From Colletes latitarsis (Eukaryota > Arthropoda > Insecta > Hymenoptera > Colletidae), in contig NW_027488368.1 of assembly GCF_051014445.1 (NCBI RefSeq), positions 22,170,001 through 22,234,000 on the forward strand: a stretch of DNA of 64,000 nucleotides, given 5' to 3'. Shown here in pieces: positions 52,101 to 61,237 of the stretch; position 1 is the first letter of the stretch, and every line of letters begins with the position of its first letter. Under the pieces are notes generated by a model that was given only the letters and a program-made list of their open reading frames with translations, was not told where the DNA came from and searched no databases. A program made the position numbers and the translations under genes.

Positions 52101-54773
52101 ATTAAACTTGGCTTCGATCAATATTTTAGAGAATAATTCATGTTAGGTCTAGGTTAGGTCTGGGATTTGCTCTCATCAGGCTCATTCTTTCGCATATTTC
52201 TCATACTTGATGGCTAGATCCTGGGCTTTTTCTGGATTGGATCACGTACTAATGAAGTACAACACTGAAACAGTCAATTAAACCTGGTTTCGATCAATAT
52301 TTTAGAGAATAATTCATGTCAGGTCTAGGTTAGGTCTGCGATTTGCTCTCATCAGGCTCATTCTTTCGCATATTTCTCATACTTCATGGCTAGATCCTGG
52401 GCTGTTTCTGGATTGTATCACGTAGTAATGTGGTACCACGCTGAAACAGTCAATTAAACCTGGTTTCGATCAATATTTTAGGCGATAACGCAAGTTACGT
52501 CTGGGATAGGTCTGGGATTCGCCCTCATGAGGCTCATACTTTCGCGTTTTTCACATACTTGTTGAACTGATCCTGGGTTTTTTCTGGTTTGGATCACGTA
52601 GTAATGTGGTACCACACTGAAACAGACCATTAAACCAGGTTTCGATCAATATTTTTGAGGATAACGCATGTTAGGTCTGGGATAGGTCTGGGATTTGCCC
52701 CCATCAGACTCATACTTTCGCACACTTCACATACTCGTTGAACAGATCCTGTGTTATTTTCTGGTTTGGATCACATAGTAATGTGGTACCACAATGAAAC
52801 AGTCGATTAAACCAGGTTGCGATCAATATTTTTGAGGATAACGCAAGTTAGGTCTGGGATAGGTCTGGGATTTGCCCTCATCAGGCTCATTCTTTCGCAT
52901 ATTTCTCATACTTGATGGCTAGATCCTGGGCTCTTTCTGGATTGCATCACGTAGTAATGAAGTACAACACTGAAACTGTCAATTCAACCTGGTATCCATC
53001 ACTATTTTAGAGGACAACGCATGTTAGGTCTAGGTTAGGCCTGGGATTTGCCCTCATCAGGGTCATACTTTCGCAGTTTTAACATACATGTTGACGTGAT
53101 CGAGGGTTTTTTCTGCTTTGGATCACGTAGTAAAGTGGTACCACACTGAAACAGTCCATTAAACCTGGTTTGGATCCACATTTTAGAGGATAACGCATGT
53201 AAGGTCTAGGTTAGCCCAGGGATTTTCACTCATCAGACTCATACATTCGCATTCTTCAGATACTTGTTGAACGGATCCTGTGTTTTTTCTGGTTTGGTTC
53301 ACGTAGTAATGTGGTACCACACTGGAACATTCAATCAAACCTGGTCTTGATAAATATTTTAGAGGATAACGCATGTTAGGTTTGGGTTAGGTCTAGGATT
53401 TGCCCTCATCAGGCTCATACTTTCGCATATTTCTCAAACTTCATGGCTAGATCCTGGGCTGTTTCTGGATTGTACCACGTAGTAATGTGGTACCACGCTG
53501 AAACAGTCAATTAAACCTGGTTTCGTTCAATATTTTAGAGGATAACGCAAATTAGGTCTGGGATAGGCCTGGGATGTTTGCCCTCATCAGGCTCATTCTT
53601 TCGCATATTTCTCATACTTGATGGCTAGATCCTGGGCTTTTTCTGGATTGCATCACGTAGTAATGAAGTACAACACTGAAACAGTCAATTAAACCTGGTT
53701 TCCATCAATATTTTAGAGGACAACGCATGTTAGGTCTAGGTAAGGCCTGGGATTTGCCCTCATCAGGGTCATACTTTCGCAGTTTTAACATACATGTTGA
53801 CCTGATCGAGGGTTCTTAATGCTTTGGATCACGTAGTAAAGTGGTACCACACTGGAACAGTCCATTAAACCTGGTTTGGATCAATATTTTAGAGGACAAC
53901 GCATGTTAGGTCTAGGTTAGCCCTGGGATTTTCACTCATCAGGCTCATACTTTCGCATTCTTCACATACTTGTTGAACGGATCCTGGGTTTTTTCTGGTT
54001 TGGTTCACGTAGTAATGTGGTACCACACTGAAACATCTAATTAAACCTGGTCTTGATAAATATTTTAGAGGATAACGCATGTTAGGTTTGGGTTAGGTCT
54101 AGGATTTGCCCTCATCAGGCTCATACATTCGCATATTTCTCATACTTCATGGCTAGATCCTGGGCTGTTTCTGGATTGTATCACGTAGTAATGTGGTACC
54201 ACGCTGAAGCAGTCAATTAAACCTGGTTTCGATCAATATTTTAGAGGATAACGCAAGTTAGGTCTGGGATAGGTCTGGGATTCGCCCTCATCAGGCTCAT
54301 ACTTTCACGTTTTTCACAAACTTGTTGAACTGATCCTGGGTTTTTTCTGGTTTGGATCACGTAGTAATGTGGTACCACACTGAAACAGTCGATTAAACCC
54401 GGTTTCGATCAATATTTTAGAGGATAACGCAAGTTAAGTCTGGGATAGGTCTGGGATTTGACCTCATCAGACTCACACTTTCGCACACTTCACATACTCG
54501 TTGAACAGATCCTGGGTTATTTTCTGCTTTGGATCACGTAGTAATGTGGTACCACATCTAAAACAGTCAATTAAACCTGGTTTCGATCATTATTTTAGAG
54601 GATAACGCAAGTTAGGTCTGGGATAGGTCTGGGATTAGCCCTCATCAGACTCATACTTTCGCATTCTTCACATACTTGCTGCACGGATCCTGTGTTTTTT
54701 CTGGTTTGGAACACGTAGTAATGTGGGACCACACTGAAACAGTCGATTAAACCTGGTTTCGATCAATATTTTA

Positions 54774-56006
54774 GAGGATAACGCAAGTTTGGTCTGGGAT
54801 AGGTCTGGGATTTGCCCTCATCAGGCTCATACTTTCGCGTTTTTCACATACTTGTTGAACAGATCCTGGGTTTTTTCTGGTTTGGGTCACGTAGTAATGT
54901 GGTACCACACTGAAACAGTCGATTAAACCAGGTTTCGATCAATATTTTTGAGGATAACGCATGTTAGGTCTAGGTTAGGTCTAGGATTTGCCCTAATCAG
55001 GCTCATACTTTCGCATATTTCTCATACTTCATGGCTAGATCCTGGGCTTTTTCTGGATTGTATCACGTAGTAATGTGGTGCCACGCTGAAACAGTCAATT
55101 AAACCTGGTTTCGATCAATATTTTAGAGGATAACGCATGTCAGGTCTAGGTCAGGCCTGGGATTTTCACGCATCAGACTCATACTTTCGCATTCTTCACA
55201 TACTTGTTGAACGGATCCTGGGTTTTTTCTGATTTGGATCACGTAGTAATGTGGGACCACACTGAAACAGTCGATTAAACCTGGTTTCGATCATATATTT
55301 TAGAGGATAACGCAAGTTTGGTCTGGGATAGGTCTGGGATTTGCCCTCATCAGGCTCATACTTTCGCGTTTTTCACATACTTGTTGAACAGATCCTGGGT
55401 TTTTTCTGGTTTGGGTCACGTAGTAATGTGGTACCACACTGAAACAGTCGATTAAACCAGGTTTCGTTCAATATTTTTGAGGATAACGCATGTTAGGTCT
55501 AGGTTAGGCCTGGGATTTTCACGCATCAGACTCATACTTTCGCATTCTTCACATACTTGTTGAACGGATCCTGGGTTTTTTCTGGTTTGGATCACGTAGT
55601 AATGTGGGACCACACTGAAACAGTCGATTAAACCTGGTTTTGATCAATATTTTAGAGGATAACGCAAGTTTGGTCTGGGATAGGTCTGGGATTTGCCCTC
55701 ATCAGGCTCATACTTTCGCGTTTTTCACATACTTGTTGAACGGATCCTGGGTTTTTTCTGGTTTGGATCACGTAGTAATGTGGGACCACACTGAAACAGT
55801 CGATTAAACCTGGTTTTGATCAATATTTTAGAGGATAACGCAAGTTTGGTCTGGGATAGGTCTGGGATTTGCCCTCATCAGGCTCATACTTTCGCGTTTT
55901 TCACATACTTGTTGAACAGATCCTGGGTTTTTTCTGCTTTGGGTCACGTAGTAATGTGGTACCACACTGAAACAGTCGATTAAACCAGGTTTCGTTCAAT
56001 ATTTTA
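54774..56006 (+). repeat. Local amplification of the AAGTTTGGTCTGGG monomer
   Basis: Units beginning GAGGATAACGCAAGTTTGG start at 54,774, 55,303, 55,655 and 55,831. The spacings are 529, 352 and 176, that is three (plus 1), two and one monomers. The partner monomer has TTTTCACGCATCAGACTC. The same pair of variants returns at 61.3-61.6 and 62.9-63.2 kb. Confidence 0.85.
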
Positions 56007-56614
56007 GAGGATAACGCATGTCAGGTCTAGGTTAGGCCTGGGATTTTCACGCATCAGACTCATGCTTTCGCATTTTTCACATACTTGTTGAACAGATCCT
56101 GGGTTTCTTCTGGTATGGATCACGCAGTAATGTGGTACCACACTGAAACATTCAGTTAAACCTGGTCTTGATAAATATTTTTGAGGATAACGCATGTTAG
56201 GTCTGGGTTAGGTCTAGGATTTGCCCTCATCAGGCTCATACTTTCGCATATTTCTTATACTTCATGGATAGATCCTGGGTTATTTTCTGGTTTGGATCAC
56301 ATAGTAATGTGGTACCACACTGAAACAGTCGACTAAACCAGGTTTCGATCAATATTCTTGAGGATAACGCATGTTAGGTCTAGGTAAGGCCTGGGATTTT
56401 CACTCATCAGACTCATTCTTTCACATTCTTCACATACCTGTTGAACGGATCCTGGGTTTTTTCAGGTTTGGATCACGTAGTAATGTGGGACCACACTGAA
56501 ACATTCAAATAAACCTGGTCTTGATAAATATTTTAGAGGATAACGCATGTTAGGTTTGGGTTAGGTCTAGGATTTGCCCACATCAGGCTCATACTTTCGC
56601 ATATTTCTCATACT

Positions 56615-56616
56615 TC
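56615..56616 (+). other. 11 bp deletion inside one monomer
   Basis: CATACTTCCTGGGCTG replaces the usual CATACTTC, then ATGGCTAGATC, then CTGGGCTG. Eleven bases are gone, with a shared C at the junction. I saw this deletion only once in the window, in contrast to the 43 bp deletion. Confidence 0.85.
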
Positions 56617-58429
56617 CTGGGCTGTTTCTGGATTGTATCACGTAGTAATGTGGTACCACGCTGAAACAGTCAATTAAACCTTGTTTCGATCAATATTTTA
56701 GAGGATAACGCAAGTTAGGTCTGGGATAGGTCTGGGATTCGCCCTCATCAGGCTCATACTTTCGCACACTTCACAGACTCGTTTAAGAGATCCTGGGTTT
56801 TTTCTGATTTGGATCACATAGTAATGTGGTACCACACTGAAACAGTCGATTAAATCAGGTTTCGATCAATAGTTTTGAGGATAACGCATGTTAGGTCTAG
56901 GTTAGGCCTGGGATTTTCACTCATCAGACTCATTCTTTCGCATACTTCACATACTTGTTGAACGGATCCTGGGTTTTTTCTGGTTTGGATCACGTAGTAA
57001 TGTGGGACCACAATGAAACAATCAATTAAACCTGGTCTTGATAAATATTTTAGAGGACAACGCATGTTAGGTCTGGGATAGGTCTGGGATTTGCCCTCAT
57101 CAGACTCATACGTTCGCGTTTTTCACATACTTGTTGAACGGATTTTGGGTTTTTTCTGGTTTGGATCACGTAGTAATGTGGTACCACACTGAAACATTCA
57201 AATAAACCTGGTCTTGATAAATATTTTAGAGGATAACGCGTGTTAGGTCTGGGTTAGGTCTAGGATTTGCCCTCATCAGGCTCATACTTTCGCATATTTC
57301 TTATACTTCATGGATAGATCCTGGGCTATTTTCTGGTTTGGATCACATAGTAATGTGGTACCACACTGAAACAGTCGATTAAACCAGGTTTCGATCAATA
57401 TTTTTGAGGATAACGCATGTTAGGTCTAGGATAGGCCTGGGATTTTCACTCATCAGACTCATTCTTTCGCATTCTTCACATACTTGTTGAACGGATCCTG
57501 GGTTTTTTCTGGTTTGGATCACGTAGTAATGTGGGACCACACTGAAACAATCAATTAAACCTGGTCTTGATAAATATTTTAGAGGATAACGCATGTTAGG
57601 TCTGGGTTAGGCCTGGGATTTGCCCTCATCAGGGTCATACTTTCGCAGTTCTAACATACATGTTGACCTGATCGAGGGTTTTTTCTGCTTTGGATCACGT
57701 AGGAAAGTGGTACCACACTGAAACAGTCCACTAAACCTGGTTTGGATCAGTATTTTAGAGGATAATGCATGTTAGGTCTAGGTTAGCCCTGAGATTTTCA
57801 CTCATCAGACTCATACTTTCCCATTCTTCAGATACATGTTGAACGGATCCTGGGTTTTTTCTGGTATGGTTCACGTAGTAATGTGGTACCATACTGAAAC
57901 ATTCAGTTAAACCTGGTCTTGATAAATATTTTTGAGGATAACGCATGTTAGGTCTGGGTTAGGCCTAGGATTTGCCCTCATCAGTGTCATACTTTCGCAG
58001 TTCTAACATACATGTTGACCTGATCGACGGTTTTTCTGCTTTGGATCACGTAGTAAAGTGGTACCACACTGAAACAGTCCACTAAACCTGGTTTGGATCA
58101 ATATTTTAGAGGATAATGCATGTTAGGTCTAGGTTAGCCCTGAGATTTTCACTCATCAGACTCATACTTTCGAATTCTTCAGATACCTGTTGAACGGATC
58201 CTGGGTTTCTTCTGGTATGGTTCACGTAGTAATGTGGTACCACACTGAAACAATCTATTAAACCAGGTCTTGATAAATATTTTAGATGATAACGCATGTT
58301 AGGTCTGGGTTAGGTCTAGGATTTGCCCTCATCAGGCTCATACTTTCGCATATCTCTCATACTTCATGGATAGATCCTGGGCTATTTCTGGATTGGATCA
58401 CGTAGTAATGTGGTACCACACTGAAACAG

Positions 58430-59560
58430 TCAATTAAACCTGGTTTCGATCAATATTTTAGAGGACAATGCAAGTTAGGTCTGGGATAGGTCTGGGATTT
58501 GCCCACATCAGGGTCATACTTTCGCATTTTTCACATACTTGTTGAACAGATCCTGGGTTTTTTCTGGTTTGGATCGCGCAGTAATGTGGTACCACACTGA
58601 AACAGCCCACTAAACCTGGTATCGATCAATATTTTAGAGGATAACGAAAGGTATGTCTAGGTTAGGCCTGGGATTTGCCCTCATCAGACTCATGCTTTCG
58701 CATTTTTCACATACTTGTTGAACAGATCCTGGGTTTTTTCTGGTATGGATCACGTAGTAATGTGGGACCACACTGAAACATTCAGTTAAACCTGGTCTTG
58801 ATAAATATTTTAGAGGATAACGCATGTTAGGTCTGAGTTAGGTCTAGGATTTGCTCTCGTCAGGCTCATACTTTCGCATATTTCTCATACCTCATGGCTA
58901 GATCCTGGGCTATTTCTGGATTGGATCACGTAGTAATGTGGTACCACTCTGAAACAGTCAATTAAACCTGGTTTCGATCAATATTTTAGAGGATAACGCA
59001 AGTTAGGTCTGGTATAAGTCTGGGATTTGCCCTCATCAGGCTCATACTTTCGCGATTTTCACATACTTGTTGAACAGATCCTGGGTTTTTTTCTGGTTTG
59101 GATCACGTAGTAGTGCGGTACCATACTGAAACTGTCCATTAAACCTGGTCTCGATGAATATTTATGAGGATAACGCATGTTAGGTCTAGGTTAGGCCGAG
59201 GATTTTCACTCATCAGACTCATACTTTCGCATTCTTCACATACTTGTTGAACGGATCCTGGGTTTTTTCTGGTTTGGATCAGGTAGTAATGTGGGACCAC
59301 ACTAAAACAGTCAATTAAACCTGGTTTCGATCAATATTTTAGAGGATAACGCAAGTTAGACCTGGGATAGGTCTGGGATTCGCCCTCATCAGGCTCATAC
59401 TTTCGCGTTTTTCACATACTTGTTGAACTGATCCTGGGTTTTTTCTGGTTTGGATCACGCAGTAATGTTGTACCACACTGAAGCAGTCCATTAAACCTGG
59501 TTTGGATCAATATTTTAGAGGATAACGCATGTTAGGTTTGGGTTAGGTCTAGGATTTGCC
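58430..59560 (+). repeat. Block M-like segment without the 43 bp deletion
   Basis: About six monomers in the order seen at 14.3-15.35 kb and in other M copies: CAATGCAAGTTAGG, GAAAGGTATGTCTAGG, GTCTGAGTTAGG, GTCTGGTATAAGTC, GGCCGAGGATTTTCAC, TTGTACCACACTGAAGC. It differs by having the GTCTGAGTTAGG monomer at full length. It lies in the diverged part of the array, which suggests it preserves an older state of the block. Confidence 0.82.
58917..58959 (+). other. 43 bp present here, deleted in eight other copies
   Basis: In the GTCTGAGTTAGG monomer these 43 bases (from TGGATTGG to AAACAGTC) separate GGGCTATTTC from AATTAAACC. In the equivalent monomer elsewhere the two flanks are joined directly. 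The ends share TC, so a short microhomology could have guided the deletion. Confidence 0.88.
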
Positions 59561-60397
59561 CACATCAGGCTCATACTTTCGCATATTTCTCATACTTCAT
59601 GGCTAGATCCTGGGCTGTTTCTGGATTGTATCACGTAGTAATGTGGTACCACGCTGAAACAGTCAATTAAACCTTGTTTCCATCAATATTTTAGAGGACA
59701 ACGCATGTCAGGTCTAGGTTAGGTCTGGGATTTGCTCTCATCAGGTTCATACTGTCGCAGTTTTAACTTACATGTTGACCTGATCGAGGGTTTTTTCCGC
59801 TTTGAATCACGTAATAAAGTGGTACCACAATGAAACAGTCGATTAAACCAGGTTTCGATCAATATTTTTGAGGATAATGCATGTTAGGTCTAGGTTAGGC
59901 CTGGGATTTTCACTCATCAGACTCATACTTTCGCATTCTTCACATACTTGTTGAACGGATCCTGGGTTTTTTCTGGTGTGGATCACGTAGTAATGTGGTA
60001 CCACACTGAAACATTCAATTAATCCTGGTCTTGATAAATATTTTAGAGGACAACGCATGTTAGGTTTGGGTTAGATCTAGGATTTGCCATCATCAGGCTC
60101 AGACTTTCGCATATTTCTCATACTTCATGGCTAGATCCTGGGCTGTTTCTGGATTGTATCACATAGAAATGTGGTACCACGCTGAAACAGTCGATTCAAC
60201 CTGGTTTCGATCAATATTTTAGAGGATAACGCAAGTTAAGTCTGGGAAAGGTCTGGGATTTGCCCTCATCAGGCTCATACTTTCGCATATTTCTCATACT
60301 TCATGGCTAGATCCTGGGCTTTTTCTGGATTGCATCACGTAGTAATGAAGTACAACACTGAAACAGTCAATTAAACCTGGTTTCCATCTATATTTTA

Positions 60398-61101
60398 GAG
60401 GACAACGCATTTTAGGTCTAGGTTAGGCCTGGGATTTGCCCTCATCAAGGTCATACTTTCACAGTTTTAACATACATGTTGACCTGATCGAGGGTTTTTT
60501 CCGCTTTGAATCACGTAGTAAAGTGGTACCACACTGAAACAGTCGATTAAACCAGGTTTCGATCAATATTTTTGAGGATAATGCATGTTAGGTCTAGGTT
60601 AGGCCTGGGATTTTCACTCATCAGACTCATACTTTCGCATTCTTCACATACTTGTTGAACGGATCTCGGGTTTTTTCTGGTGTGGATCACGTAGTAATGT
60701 GGTACCACACTGATGCAATCAATTAAACCTGGTTTCCATCAATATTTTAGAGGACAACGCATGTTAGGTCTAGGTTAGGCCTGGGATTTGCCCTCATCAA
60801 GGTCATACTTTCACAGTTTTAACATACATGTTGACCTGATCGAGGGTTTTTTCCGCTTTGAAACACGTAGTAAAGTGGTACCACACTGAAACAGTCGATT
60901 AAACCATGTTTCGATCAATATTTTAGAGGACAACGCATGTTAGGTCTAGGTTAGGCCTGGGATTTGCCCTCATCAAGGTCATACTTTCACAGTTTTAACA
61001 TACATGTTGACCTGATCGAGGGTTTTTTCCGCTTTGAATCACGTAGTAAAGTGGTACCACACTGAAGCAGTCCATAAAACCCGGTTTGGATCAATATTTT
61101 A
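60398..61101 (+). repeat. Local amplification of the CATCAAGGTCATAC monomer
   Basis: Units starting at 60,398, 60,750 and 60,926 share CATCAAGGTCATACTTTCAC, GTTTTAACATACATG and TTTTTTCCGCTTTGAA. Spacings are 352 and 176. The change TTCGC to TTCAC removes a CpG and is rare outside this stretch, so these three are close relatives. Confidence 0.85.
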
Positions 61102-61237
61102 GAGGATAACGCATGTTAGGTTTAGGTTAGGTTTAGGATTTGCCCTCATCAGGCTCATACTTTCGCATATTTCTCATACTTCATGGCTAGATCATGGGCT
61201 TTTTCTGGATTGTATCACGTAGTAATGTGGTACCGCA

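Larger units (their letters stand above)
46641..58429 (+). repeat. More diverged part of the array, local repeats only
   Basis: About 67 monomers without the large M/N organisation. Private substitutions and small indels are more frequent here than before 46 kb: TGT inserted near 53,575 (GGGATGTTTGCCC), extra bases at CACATCTAAAACAG (54,550), a doubled AT in GATCATATATTTT (55,290), and an 11 bp loss at 56,615/56,616. Repetition within this stretch is short-range; see the separate entries at 47.7, 48.4/51.1 and 54.8 kb. Confidence 0.8.

Noticed and set aside
179..60058. More than 80 minus-strand open frames of about 63-89 codons with similar proteins (starting MRYPLKYLSRPGL or similar)
   Set aside because: They are the same stretch of the satellite read again and again. 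The monomer length of 176 is not a multiple of three, so the frame cannot continue through the array. The frames start and stop inside repeat sequence, show no promoter or recognisable domain, and break wherever a monomer has a common variant. Conservation is explained by repeat homogenisation.
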